From NCBI GenBank assembly GCA_902792085.1, contig CADAYE010000003.1, positions 1 through 64,000 of the forward strand: a stretch of 64,000 nt of DNA. The letters run 5' to 3'. The translations under genes and the position numbers were made by a program. Of the stretch, positions 51,489-61,714 are shown piece by piece; the stretch's first letter is position 1, and every line of letters starts with the position of its first letter. Under the pieces are notes generated by a model that was not told the origin of the DNA, ran no database searches, and was given only the letters and a program-made list of their open reading frames with translations. Origin of the DNA: an uncultured bacterium. GTDB lineage: Bacteria; Cyanobacteriota; Vampirovibrionia; Gastranaerophilales; Gastranaerophilaceae.

Positions 51489-51835
51489 TTTTTTGGTATG
51501 TTGATGTTAATCTAAACATATATTGAGCAACTTAGCCTCTTTACTTTGTATGATGGGAAAGTTTGCGAGATGGTGAGATCCTGAAACAAGTTCAGGATGA
51601 CATTGGACAAAAGTCGTCACGGGCCTGTGGCACTCTGCCGACGAGGAAGATTGATAATCTTCCGAGGAGAGGAAGGTAGCGCACGCTAACGCTGAGCCCG
51701 TTGAAAACTGAATAACAAAGTCGTCACGGGCCTGTGGCACTCTGCCGACGAGGAAGATTAATAATCTTCCGAGGAGAGGAAGGTAGCGCACGCTAACGCT
51801 GAGCCCGTTGAAAATTGAATAACAAAAGTCGTCAC
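51489..51835. other. Gene-free repeat region before the tRNA
   Basis: It holds a 26-bp inverted copy (51579-51604) of the first part of the element at 43687 and two tandem 107/108-bp units (51613-51827). Short minus-strand frames through the units are repeats of one another and lack ribosome-binding sites. Confidence 0.7.
51613..51827 (+). repeat. Two tandem 107/108-bp repeats abutting a tRNA gene
   Basis: Units 51613-51719 and 51720-51827 differ at only a few positions. Each begins with the same 19 bases as the tRNA locus (GTCGTCACGGGCCTGTGGC, at 51613, 51720 and 51828), contains the perfect hairpin GGAAGATT/AATCTTCC and GGTAGCGCA, and ends near GAGCCCG, which can pair with the CGGGC at the start. 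Confidence 0.85.
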
Positions 51836-51907
51836 GGGCCTGTGGCGCAGCGGTAGCGCAGAGGACTCATAATCCTTTGGTCGTGGGTTCGAATCCCTCC
51901 GGGCCCA
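51836..51907 (+). tRNA. tRNA with anticodon CAT (probably elongator Met; Ile2 possible)
   Basis: The 7-bp acceptor stem GGGCCTG/CGGGCCC has a T-G pair, discriminator A. The anticodon stem GAGGA/TCCTT closes loop CTCATAA with CAT at 51868-51870, and the T arm has GGGTTCGAATCCC. The paired G1-C72 argues against initiator tRNA. A C34 modified to lysidine would make it tRNA-Ile2. CCA is not encoded. It is followed at once by a terminator. Confidence 0.9.
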
Positions 51908-51910
51908 GAT

Positions 51911-51943
51911 AAAAACAGGGTAGATAATATCTACCCTGTTTTT
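51911..51943. terminator. Terminator after the tRNA, shared with the convergent LysM gene
   Basis: AAAAACAGGGTAGAT and ATCTACCCTGTTTTT form a perfect 15-bp stem with an AAT loop; it overlaps the stop of the LysM gene on the other strand. Confidence 0.88.
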
Positions 51944-52901
51944 ATTTATGTTTTCCCTGTTTTTTTCTTGCATTCCGTATAGTTGCCATTGCCGTATTTG
52001 CATAGGCTTCTTTTAATTTAAGAGGAGTTCCGTCTTTTTTATAAACTATTTTGCCACCCTTTTTAACAGGTCGGTTTACTGTATTATAGTTTTGAAATGC
52101 GATGTTTTCATCTCCGTTTGCTTGTTTCAGTTTGTATTTATATACATAGGCTCCGATTTTAAGATTCAGGTCAAAATCTTTTTTTAGGGCAGCGTTCAAA
52201 TTATCAGGAGTTTTATATTTATACAGCATTTCTCCAAAATCACCAAGTTTTAGAGTCGGGTTTGCTTTTTTTGCCGCAAACACTTTTGCAAGGCTTCCAT
52301 GTTGTTTTATTAGTAATGCTAATTTTGAATCATATAATCCTGGTCTTTCGTACATATCTCTTGGTATAATACTTGTAATTCCTGCTGGTCCTTTGCCGTT
52401 GCTTGACATAATCATTTGTTCTGAAAAATGTGATTCGTTTTGAACAATCGCTGCTAGTGAGTCTGGCTTAATTCCAACCAGAAAAGCCACATCAGTAATT
52501 CTAGATGCCATTCGGTCCACATCAATTTTATGTGCATTTTTGTCATTTTGTATAATTATAGAAACAAGTTCTTTCCCTTGTTGTTTTGTCATTTGTTCAT
52601 TTTGAGCAGGAGTTTCTTTTTTTTGTGCAGTGGAAGGTTTTGGAGGCTGGTGAGTTGACTGTGTTTCTCTTGTCGCAGCCGGTTTTTTTTTGTTTGCAGT
52701 TGCAGTTATTTCAATGGTATAACCCTGTATTGGTTCATCATTGTCTAAAGAAGGTACATTAATTTTATCGCCCTTAAAAATCAAATGAGGTTTATCTTTT
52801 AGTTTAGGGTTAAGTTCAATTATTTTTTTTATGCTTGTCTTGTATTGTTTTGCGATACTGCTTAATGTATCACCTTTTCTGATTTGGTATTCTCCGCTCA
52901 T
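51942..52901 (-). CDS. LysM protein with transglycosylase-like domain
   Basis: This protein has 319 residues from ATG 52901, with AGAGG 5 nt upstream. A LysM domain (about 5-50: YQIRKGDTLSSIAKQYKTS) is followed by a Pro/Thr/Gln-rich linker (70-110) and a helical domain with IVQNESHFSEQ (Glu156), GPAGITSI and a final FQNYNTV block, the pattern of soluble lytic transglycosylases. No Sec signal peptide is visible, which is odd for a peptidoglycan enzyme. Confidence 0.72.
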   Translation of the reverse strand: MSGEYQIRKGDTLSSIAKQYKTSIKKIIELNPKLKDKPHLIFKGDKINVPSLDNDEPIQGYTIEITATANKKKPAATRETQSTHQPPKPSTAQKKETPAQNEQMTKQQGKELVSIIIQNDKNAHKIDVDRMASRITDVAFLVGIKPDSLAAIVQNESHFSEQMIMSSNGKGPAGITSIIPRDMYERPGLYDSKLALLIKQHGSLAKVFAAKKANPTLKLGDFGEMLYKYKTPDNLNAALKKDFDLNLKIGAYVYKYKLKQANGDENIAFQNYNTVNRPVKKGGKIVYKKDGTPLKLKEAYANTAMATIRNARKKQGKHK

Positions 52902-53065
52902 CTGCACCTCTCATTAAGTCACATCTTCTTATATATTAAAACTTTTTTTAGTATTCATTTTTTAAAGTCTAATTTTTTGTTACATTTCTTAAAGGCTTTT
53001 TAGCCAAGTCAAGTTAAAAAATATTCAGATAGCAAATTTTTCTTTGTTTACTGTTTGTATATGAT

Positions 53066-53854
53066 ATGAATATTTTACCGGTAAGTGCTTGTTCACAAAA
53101 CAAAAAATATCAACCAAATTTCAAAAGTTGTATAAAAATTTATAATCCCAAAAATGTTACGAGTCTTGATATTTTTGCAAAAGATAAAGTGCGGACATCT
53201 TCTTGTCCGTTCAGATCCGATCAGGATTGGAATGATTTTATGCGTTATATTTTTTGGAATTTTGCAGGAGAAGACAAAGTAAATATTTCATCACTTGCTT
53301 GTGCCGACGGTTCAGAACCTTTGTCTTACGCATTGTATCTGTATGATAAGACACCAAAAAGTTATTATGGTAAATTTTATATAACTGCGAGTGATATAGA
53401 TTCAGAGATGATTAAAGTTGCAAAATCAGGGAGAATAAATTTATCAAATGGTGATTTTAAAAATATTGAAAAATACATCAAAAATCCGCAAAGATATTTT
53501 ACTGATTATGGCAAACCGATTAAAATTACGAATAATGTTGATGAGGAAAGATATTCATATAAAATAGACTCTGAAGTTCATTCGCTAATTAAATTTAAAA
53601 AATCGGATATACTGACAGAAGTCAAAAAAATGAATCCTGATGAATACTATATTTTGAATATAAAAAATGTTTTCCCTTACTTAAAAGAAAATTATATAAA
53701 TGAAGTGCTTGAAACTATGTCAAAAAAGCTGAAATCTGGCAGCATTTTTGTCTATGGGAAATATGATTTGTTAGTTTCGAATTTCAAAAACAGACTGTTT
53801 AATTTGGGCTTTTTTGAACCAAAGCAAGGTGAATGTTTTGTTCAGAAAATATAA
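53066..53854 (+). CDS. CheR-like SAM-dependent methyltransferase with N-terminal NFKS tag
   Basis: This 262-residue protein has a leader of about 20 residues ending in YQPNFKS (Phe19), the same tag style as the GH13 enzyme and the large membrane proteins. Then ISSLACADGSEPLSYALYLY and ITASDIDSEMIKVAKSGRIN match CheR motif I (GCSxGEEPYSxA) and the DID acidic loop. The CheR N-terminal substrate domain is absent. The methyl acceptor is unknown; it may be a protein other than chemoreceptors, since no chemotaxis genes are near. No ribosome-binding site is seen. Confidence 0.72.
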   Translation: MNILPVSACSQNKKYQPNFKSCIKIYNPKNVTSLDIFAKDKVRTSSCPFRSDQDWNDFMRYIFWNFAGEDKVNISSLACADGSEPLSYALYLYDKTPKSYYGKFYITASDIDSEMIKVAKSGRINLSNGDFKNIEKYIKNPQRYFTDYGKPIKITNNVDEERYSYKIDSEVHSLIKFKKSDILTEVKKMNPDEYYILNIKNVFPYLKENYINEVLETMSKKLKSGSIFVYGKYDLLVSNFKNRLFNLGFFEPKQGECFVQKI

Positions 53855-53855
53855 T

Positions 53856-55133
<1,278 letters not shown>

Positions 55134-55225
55134 TTATTAATCAATTAATGATATTCTATCATAAATTTTTGTTTAGAATTGTATATTATTTATTTAATCA
55201 AACCAAATTTTGTATAATATGAGTT

Positions 55226-55717
55226 ATGAAGATATTAGGAATAGATCCCGGAATGGCAATAGTCGGGTATTGCATATTAGAATATGACGGAAAGACTTTA
55301 ACACTACTTCATTCAGGCTCAATACAAACATCAAAAGAAGATAATGAAGGAGCAAGATTAAAAGAAATTTATCAGGATTTAAAAACAGTTATTGATAAAT
55401 ATAAGCCTGATGTTTGTGCGATCGAAAAATTATTTTTCTTCAGAAATCTTACAACAGTAATGCCTGTTGCGCATGCAAGAGGGGTAATTTTGCTTGCTGT
55501 TGAAGATTTTGGGCTCCCTGTTTATGAATACACTCCGATAGAGGTAAAACAAATTTTGACGGGTTACGGTCGTGCAACAAAAAAAGAAGTTGAGCAAATG
55601 GTAAAAATTTCACTCAGCACAGATAATCTCCCCAAACTTGATGATACAGTAGATGCTATTGCTATTGCGATTTGCTATACAAGAAGTAATGCTGTTTTTG
55701 ATAAATATAAAAATTGA
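55226..55717 (+). CDS. ruvC: Holliday junction resolvase RuvC
   Basis: In this 163-residue protein ILGIDPGMAIVGYCILEYDG carries catalytic Asp7; AIEKLFFFRN supplies the Glu and LDDTVDAIAIAICY the last two acidic residues. It cuts junctions with RuvAB. TATAAT lies 7 nt before the ATG and no ribosome-binding site is present, suggesting a leaderless message. Confidence 0.95.
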   Translation: MKILGIDPGMAIVGYCILEYDGKTLTLLHSGSIQTSKEDNEGARLKEIYQDLKTVIDKYKPDVCAIEKLFFFRNLTTVMPVAHARGVILLAVEDFGLPVYEYTPIEVKQILTGYGRATKKEVEQMVKISLSTDNLPKLDDTVDAIAIAICYTRSNAVFDKYKN

Positions 55718-55748
55718 GTTTTTTTGAGATAAATGATAATATATATAT

Positions 55749-56216
55749 ATGAACAAGGTTATTTTAAAGGATTTGGTATTGTATAGTTTACTTATCGGAA
55801 TCGTTTTCGGAGTAATTGCATGTATACCTTATATTTCAGGTTTTGCTCTGTTTGGAATTTTGTTTTTGACTGCACCTGCTGTAATTCTTTTGCTTATTAT
55901 GTCAGGCAGGGCAGATTTGACTACACCCAAAAACAGTATAGTAAGTGGTGCTTTGGCGGGATTTTTTGCCAATATAACTTTTTCCTTTGCATATTCGATA
56001 ATTGTCGCTTTGCTTTATATAACGCTAAAATTCACGACAAATTATTTTCTTACGGCAATGATTATCAATTCACCGATATGGCTTTTAATAGTAATAATTC
56101 TTTTTGTCGGTGTTTTAACGGCTACTACAAACGCTTTTAGCGGTTTTTTGACTTATTACATAATAAATTTAATAAGAGATATTTATGAAAAGAAACATTG
56201 TGGAGAGGATAAATAA
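55749..56216 (+). CDS. Four-helix integral membrane protein of unknown function
   Basis: This 155-residue protein has hydrophobic helices near 8-30, 33-55, 65-95 and 105-145, with short charged ends. I see no family motif. GATAAT lies 8 nt before the ATG and no ribosome-binding site is seen. Its stop abuts the mtnA ATG, so they are coupled. Confidence 0.65.
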   Translation: MNKVILKDLVLYSLLIGIVFGVIACIPYISGFALFGILFLTAPAVILLLIMSGRADLTTPKNSIVSGALAGFFANITFSFAYSIIVALLYITLKFTTNYFLTAMIINSPIWLLIVIILFVGVLTATTNAFSGFLTYYIINLIRDIYEKKHCGEDK

Positions 56217-57272
56217 ATGGCACAATTTGAATCAAAAATCAGAACAATAGAATGGGTGGATGACTGTTCAAGAATGGTTGACCAAACAAAATTCCCGTAC
56301 GAATTTAATTATATTGATATCAAAACGGGTGATGATATGTTTGATGCAATAAAGACAATGATTGTCAGAGGTGCTCCGGCTATTGGTATAGCGGGTGCGC
56401 ATGGGGTTGTTCTTTATGCATTGGAACTTCAAAAGAAAAATTTGTCTTTTGACGAATTTAAAAAAGAGTTATTAAAAAAGTCAGATTATATCGTAACTTC
56501 TCGTCCAACTGCCGTAAATTTATACTGGGCAGTCGAAAAGCAAAAAGATATTATAAAAAATTGTACATCTGATATTGCAACTTTAATAGATGAATTAAAA
56601 ATTAATGGCAAAAAACTTGAACTTGAAGATATTGAAATCAACAAAAAAATCGGGGATTATGGCGCAATGGTTGTTCCCAAAGGTGCTACTATTCTCACTC
56701 ATTGTAACGCAGGGGCACTGGCTACTGTCGGATATGGTACGGCATTAGGGGTTGTACGTAGTGCGTATGCAAATGACCCGACTGTACAGGTATTTGCGGA
56801 TGAAACAAGACCTCGTCAGCAGGGTGCGAGAATTACAACACTTGAACTTGTCATGGATGGTATTCCAGTGACGCTTATTACTGACGGCATGTGTTCATAT
56901 TTTATGAAAAAAGGTATGATTGATATGGTTTGTGTAGGGGCTGACAGAATTGCGGCAAACGGTGATGCTGCAAATAAAATCGGAACTTATACGGTTGCGA
57001 TTGCGGCAAAGTACCATAATATCCCGTTTTATGTCGCTGCACCGCTTTCAACAATTGATACTTCTATTAAAACGGGGGATGAAATTGTTATAGAAGAACG
57101 CAGTCATGATGAGGTTACAACAATAAACGGTAAAAAGATTTGCGCTGAAGGTGTGAATATCATAAATCCGGGCTTTGATGTTACACCGCACGAATTAATT
57201 ACGGGTATTATCACTGAAAAGGGTATTTTAAGACCAGATTACAAAGAATCTATTGCAAAAGCATTTGAATAA
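56217..57272 (+). CDS. mtnA: S-methyl-5-thioribose-1-phosphate isomerase
   Basis: This 351-residue member of the eIF2B-like family opens methylthioribose-1-P in methionine salvage. MIVRGAPAIGIAGAHG, HCNAGALATVGYGTALGVVR (active-site Cys), DETRPRQQGAR and GADRIAANGDAANKIGT (Asp) are diagnostic. GGAGAGG precedes the ATG, inside the end of the previous gene. A related role as ribose-1,5-bisphosphate isomerase is less likely. Confidence 0.93.
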   Translation: MAQFESKIRTIEWVDDCSRMVDQTKFPYEFNYIDIKTGDDMFDAIKTMIVRGAPAIGIAGAHGVVLYALELQKKNLSFDEFKKELLKKSDYIVTSRPTAVNLYWAVEKQKDIIKNCTSDIATLIDELKINGKKLELEDIEINKKIGDYGAMVVPKGATILTHCNAGALATVGYGTALGVVRSAYANDPTVQVFADETRPRQQGARITTLELVMDGIPVTLITDGMCSYFMKKGMIDMVCVGADRIAANGDAANKIGTYTVAIAAKYHNIPFYVAAPLSTIDTSIKTGDEIVIEERSHDEVTTINGKKICAEGVNIINPGFDVTPHELITGIITEKGILRPDYKESIAKAFE

Positions 57273-57283
57273 AGGAGACATTC

Positions 57284-57751
57284 ATGACACAACAAAAAAA
57301 GGGTATGGATAAAATGACAAAAGGCTTTATAATATTTATGACTGCGGCTTTTGTTATATTGTCTGTCGTTGCGGTATTTGGGAATCGTTCTTATGAGTTA
57401 AAAGGATTGGCAAAAACAAGTCAGGCTGCGCAAAGCCAAGGTGCAGGGGCATCAGGTTCTGTTAGCCCTGAATTTCAGCCATATCTGGAAGAAATACACA
57501 AACAAATTTCTGGGAAATGGCAGCCCCCTGCTGTAAATAAGGATTCTGAAGTAGTTTTGAAATTTACTATTCTAAAAAACGGGCATGTTGCTGATGAACA
57601 GGTTTCTCAATCTTCGGGAAGCAAAGAGGTCGATGAGTCTGCTCTTACGGCACTTCGCCGTTCATCTCCGCTTCCGCCTTTACCGTTATCTTTCCCAAGG
57701 GATCAGGTAACAGTGAATTTTAATTTTACGGTTAGAGCAAATCAATATTAA
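57284..57751 (+). CDS. TonB/TolA C-terminal-domain protein
   Basis: This 155-residue protein has a single N-terminal membrane anchor (FIIFMTAAFVILSVVAVFG, about 14-32), then a short Gln/Ala/Gly linker and a TonB_C-like domain (VVLKFTILKNGHVADEQVSQ, SSGSKEVDESALTALRRSSP, VNFNF). It should span the periplasm and contact an outer-membrane partner. AGGAG precedes the ATG and a terminator follows. Confidence 0.82.
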   Translation: MTQQKKGMDKMTKGFIIFMTAAFVILSVVAVFGNRSYELKGLAKTSQAAQSQGAGASGSVSPEFQPYLEEIHKQISGKWQPPAVNKDSEVVLKFTILKNGHVADEQVSQSSGSKEVDESALTALRRSSPLPPLPLSFPRDQVTVNFNFTVRANQY

Positions 57752-57768
57752 AAAAATTGTTTTTGGAT

Positions 57769-57797
57769 AAAAAGACGCAAAATTTTGCGTCTTTTTT
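57769..57797 (+). terminator. Rho-independent terminator
   Basis: AAAAAGACGCAAAA directly abuts its complement TTTTGCGTCTTTTT and ends in T residues. The 276 bases up to 58073 are very AT-rich; I see only a TATAAT (58035-58040) for the next gene. Confidence 0.8.
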
Positions 57798-58073
57798 ATA
57801 TTAATATTGAAATCTTAACAAAATTTTACAATATTTTTTTTGGGTAATTTTTTGCATTTTGAGGTCTTTTTTGTAAAAAGAAGTGTGTATTTTTTACTTT
57901 TTTGATAAAAATTCATTCTAAAAAGTCGTATTTTTATAAAATTATGCAAAAATTCATCTTTACATAAACTTTATATTTGGTCAAATATGCGCAATTTTTA
58001 TTTTGCCGAACTTTTAATTAATATGTACTTTGGTTATAATGAAAAGGCAGTTTGGTAGTAAAACAAGCAATAT

Positions 58074-59810
58074 ATGATAAATAAAGTTGAATTAGGTAGT
58101 GTAAATAGTAAGAATAGACCCCAAAAAGACCAAATTTGTGCGGGTAAAAATATGTCAAATCCGAATTTTACGGGTTTAGGCGATTTGGTTTTGCGTGGGA
58201 TTCAGACTTGCGAAGCAAATCCGATGATAAATGTTTCGGTTTTGGACTTATCTACGGCTATTTTGCCAAGAACTTTTCTTGAAACTTTTATAGGCTCTAA
58301 AAAGAAAGGTGAAAACGGAGAAGAAAAAAAACGCAAACTCAACATTTTTGGAGGTTTTGAGGCATTCAGGCGCGAGGCATCGGGCTTGATTATCAACTGT
58401 TTAATCCCGAGTTTTATTGTAATCGGTGTTGCGAAATTACTGAACAGACCTGTAATGGGCGGGTTTAAAAACTCCGATTTGACAAAATCATGGGCAAACA
58501 GTGAAGCAATTGATAAAATTAGTAAATATTTTACTTCTGCAACAGGAAAAGATACTGAAGAAAAAATCTATAACACCCTCAAAAATATGACTCAGGATTT
58601 GCATGGTGTTGACGGTGATAAGGAAAAAGCCTTCAAAACTGTTCTTGAAAATGATGCTGAATACGAAAGATTATTAAAACAAACTGCAAATGATATTTTG
58701 ACAGGTCATAAACAGGAATATGTTTCAGATAATAAATTTATAAGAGGGTTCAAAAAATTCTTCGGAATCAAATCTTACAAAAATTATACTGATGATTTAT
58801 ATGCTTATATTGTTCAAAAAACAGGTGCTTCAGAAAATATTCGATTTACCGAACAAAAAGGTTATTCTACAAGCAGTCTGAAGCATTTACTCGATTCTTC
58901 AAGTGATATTTTAAGAGGTTCAGTCAAAGAAAATATTACATCAGGGTCAAAAGAATTTTCAAAATATGTTTCAAAGGCTAAAAAACTTGTTAATGCAAAG
59001 AGTGCAATTGGTTTATTAGGTTTAATTATACCTCTTGCAATTTCCGCTCAACCTATAAACCGCTGGATAACCCATAAACTTTCAGGTAAAGCAGGTGCGC
59101 CTATTTATAATGACGATAAAGACAGACATCTGACTCCATCGGAACAGAAAAAACTTACTGCAGAAAAATTCTTTGCTGTACCTTTAATGTGGGCTGTTGC
59201 AGGTTTATCAATGTTATTAGACAGACCAAGTTTAAAAATGTTCCAGTTTAAAAACATCTTCCCGACAATGGATCAGGCAAGAATTATTTCTGCTGCAACT
59301 TTCTCAAGTCGTATTGCTGCATCGGAAGACTCAAACGAATTAAAAGAAAATACAATCCGTGATATAGCAACCTTCTCAAGTTTCTATTTCTTAGGTGATT
59401 ATGCCGCTAAAGCAATAGCAACATTAATTCAGAAGAAAACAGGAATCACTCTTATAAATAAATTAAAAGAAGAAAATCCGAATGCAAATATATTGCAAAA
59501 ATTCTGGCATTGGGCAAAACATACAACAATGAAATCAACTGATGAACTCAGTGCAATTTCTAATGAAGCACTGAGAACAAAAAGTAAGAATTTAAGAGCC
59601 GCATGTCAGGCAGGGAATTTGATATTCTCATTATTATCACTTGGTTTATTTATCCCGTTATATACAAGAACCCAAACTAACAAAAAGCAAAAAGAACTTG
59701 CACAAAAACAGGCTCAAATGCTTGCTGAAGCCAAAGAATTTACGGAAAACCCGTCAAATTCACCGGCTTTTAAGGCTTTTTCGTTAGAAAAAACAACAAA
59801 GGCAGCGTAA
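58074..59810 (+). CDS. Large lineage-specific membrane protein with NPNFTG tag (first of pair)
   Basis: This is an unrecognised 578-residue protein. The disordered leader ends in SNPNFTG (Phe32). The shared family motif AILPRTFLETF (about 59-70) precedes hydrophobic segments near 105-125, 315-335 (IGLLGLIIPLAISAQPINRW), 365-380, 435-450 and 530-550. The charged helical blocks between are Lys/Glu-rich. Its downstream neighbour shares the order of motifs, including QPIN-W and the conserved ARIISAATFSSRI / LKFIYGATIASRF block. TATAAT lies about 34 nt upstream; no ribosome-binding site. Confidence 0.75.
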   Translation: MINKVELGSVNSKNRPQKDQICAGKNMSNPNFTGLGDLVLRGIQTCEANPMINVSVLDLSTAILPRTFLETFIGSKKKGENGEEKKRKLNIFGGFEAFRREASGLIINCLIPSFIVIGVAKLLNRPVMGGFKNSDLTKSWANSEAIDKISKYFTSATGKDTEEKIYNTLKNMTQDLHGVDGDKEKAFKTVLENDAEYERLLKQTANDILTGHKQEYVSDNKFIRGFKKFFGIKSYKNYTDDLYAYIVQKTGASENIRFTEQKGYSTSSLKHLLDSSSDILRGSVKENITSGSKEFSKYVSKAKKLVNAKSAIGLLGLIIPLAISAQPINRWITHKLSGKAGAPIYNDDKDRHLTPSEQKKLTAEKFFAVPLMWAVAGLSMLLDRPSLKMFQFKNIFPTMDQARIISAATFSSRIAASEDSNELKENTIRDIATFSSFYFLGDYAAKAIATLIQKKTGITLINKLKEENPNANILQKFWHWAKHTTMKSTDELSAISNEALRTKSKNLRAACQAGNLIFSLLSLGLFIPLYTRTQTNKKQKELAQKQAQMLAEAKEFTENPSNSPAFKAFSLEKTTKAA

Positions 59811-61508
59811 ATGAAAATAGAAAGCAGTTACAAACAGTTTAATACTCCCCAGCAAAGACAGGCAAAAAATGCCGGTCAGTTTAAGAATTCTCAAAATCCT
59901 AATTTTACAGGTTTTTCTCCTGTTGAACTTTTAAAATTCTTAGACACAAGTCCTGCTTGGGGTGCTAATGCTGTTGACTTTTTCTGTATGGTATTGCCAA
60001 GAACTCTGACTGACTTTAGCAGAGGGCCTGAAGCCGGTATTGAAACCGCTCGCAGAGAAAGTATGGGAACTATTAATGATTCTGCAGTAGGTCTTTACGG
60101 AACATTGGCTGGTCTTGCCCTTGCAATTGGTGTTAATAAGGCATTTGGGTTAGGCAAAGATGACTTAAAAGCCGCATCAATATTTGCTGATTCCGAAACT
60201 ATCGATATGATGGGCAAAATATGGCACGAAGAATTACCTCAAAATACTAATAATCCTACATTTGAGCGTATCAAAAAAGCATTAGGAAATTATGAAGTGT
60301 ATGACGGTAACAAGTGGTCTAAATTTAATGAAAAAGATATTGAAAAAGCCGCTAATATATTTGTCGAAGAACTTGGCAAAGGTGAAAAATTAAGCAAAGA
60401 AGCAAGATATAATATTAACAAAATTTTGACATCATCAAATAATCTTGAAAATAATTTCAGAATTGTGGCAAAAGAAGGTGAAAAGTTACATTCTTCACGT
60501 TATTCAATTGACGGCATCACTGAAAACACCTTCAAATTATCAAAAATATTCTCTAAAGATAAGGTTGCAGAAGCATTTAGAGAAGCATCAGATATCAGTT
60601 CAAACAAATTCTTAAAAGCATTAAAGAAAATGAACATGAAACGCTCTATTTTGGGTGTTCTTATTGCAACTCTTGTCGGATGTTCTGTTCAGCCTATCAA
60701 TATGTGGTTGACAAAACGCAAAACCGGCGGTGACGGATTTGTCGGCGGAGGTAAAAAAGACGATTCATTCGGATTTAAGATGCAAAAGGCTCTTGTTGCA
60801 GGCTTGTTTAGTGCCGGTGTAATCGCTACAATCGGAAATCCGAAAAACTTGTTAAAGAACTTACAATTTAAAGGCTTTACACCTACTATAAATCAGCTGA
60901 AATTCATTTACGGAGCAACTATAGCATCAAGATTCTTATCTGCCCGTAATGAAAATGAATTAAAAGAATCAGCAACCAAAGATGTTTTGGGATTTGTAAA
61001 CTGGCTGATTTTAGGTAATTTTGTGCAGAAACTTGTTGCTCAGGGATTTGATAAGTCGCTGATTAAACAAGAACAAAAAGGTGGTATTTTGAATTGGATT
61101 AGAACTTCTTCACTTAAAACAAGAGATGAAGTTCTGCATGAAGCCTTAGGTGAAAAAGCGTTTAAAGATGGTAAAGCTCTCAAATTTGGTGAGATGATTA
61201 AGGCTTTAGGGGACAATAAGGTCGCTAAAAAGCGTCTCGGTATCCTAACTCTTGCTCAACTTGCAGGATATATTTATTCGGGCGTTGTTTTGGGGGTCGG
61301 TATCCCAAAACTCAATATCTATTTAACAAAACGCAGAATGGAAAAAGAAGCCAAAGCAAATGTTTCAGCACAACAATATAACCCCGCAGAAGTTGATGAT
61401 AAAATGCTTTCTCCGGAAAACAGAGAATTTTTAAATCAAAAAAATTTTACAGGCAAAGATGCTTTTTCAAAGGTTAAAGAATTAAAAAACGCAAAACCGG
61501 CTGCTTAA
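59811..61508 (+). CDS. Large lineage-specific membrane protein with NPNFTG tag (second of pair)
   Basis: This 565-residue paralogue starts on the base after the previous stop. The leader ends in QNPNFTG with Phe at position 32, exactly as in its neighbour. VLPRTLTDFSRG (about 56-67), hydrophobic segments near 85-105 and 280-300 (GVLIATLVGCSVQPINMWLT), 325-345 and 480-500, and RFLSARNENELKESATKDV are aligned with the partner's blocks. Probably a heteromeric membrane complex; no enzymatic motif is visible. Confidence 0.75.
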   Translation: MKIESSYKQFNTPQQRQAKNAGQFKNSQNPNFTGFSPVELLKFLDTSPAWGANAVDFFCMVLPRTLTDFSRGPEAGIETARRESMGTINDSAVGLYGTLAGLALAIGVNKAFGLGKDDLKAASIFADSETIDMMGKIWHEELPQNTNNPTFERIKKALGNYEVYDGNKWSKFNEKDIEKAANIFVEELGKGEKLSKEARYNINKILTSSNNLENNFRIVAKEGEKLHSSRYSIDGITENTFKLSKIFSKDKVAEAFREASDISSNKFLKALKKMNMKRSILGVLIATLVGCSVQPINMWLTKRKTGGDGFVGGGKKDDSFGFKMQKALVAGLFSAGVIATIGNPKNLLKNLQFKGFTPTINQLKFIYGATIASRFLSARNENELKESATKDVLGFVNWLILGNFVQKLVAQGFDKSLIKQEQKGGILNWIRTSSLKTRDEVLHEALGEKAFKDGKALKFGEMIKALGDNKVAKKRLGILTLAQLAGYIYSGVVLGVGIPKLNIYLTKRRMEKEAKANVSAQQYNPAEVDDKMLSPENREFLNQKNFTGKDAFSKVKELKNAKPAA

Positions 61509-61714
61509 TTTTGAATAAATAATTTTTCAATTTCTATATTTAAAATATCTGCAAGTTGAAATAATTTACGCAGACTAATATACTTTTGTCCTCTTTCAAC
61601 TCTGCAAATATATTCTCCTGAAAATCCCAATGCTACGGCTAAATCAATTTGACGTAGTCCTTTATCTTCTCTATATTTTTTTATATTTTCGCCTAAAATT
61701 TTTAACCTTGACAT
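61505..61714 (-). CDS. XRE-family helix-turn-helix regulator
   Basis: This protein has 69 residues from ATG 61714; an upstream start would add an unlikely hydrophobic leader. The HTH_3 domain shows IKKYREDKGLRQIDLAVALG and GEYICRVERGQKYISL. It diverges from a small protein gene across two direct 17-bp repeats beginning ATATGACCTATT, one overlapping this gene's start, a sign of autoregulation. Confidence 0.85.
   Translation of the reverse strand: MSRLKILGENIKKYREDKGLRQIDLAVALGFSGEYICRVERGQKYISLRKLFQLADILNIEIEKLFIQN

Noticed and set aside
51613-51827. Possible CRISPR array
   Set aside because: There are only two units of about 107 bp with no spacer variation and no cas genes nearby.
51836-51907. 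Initiator tRNA-fMet
   Set aside because: The first acceptor pair is G1-C72, whereas bacterial initiator tRNA has an unpaired position 1.
51507-52003. Minus-strand frames across the tandem repeats and the tRNA
   Set aside because: They translate the repeat units and the tRNA itself; their similarity to each other comes from the DNA repeat.
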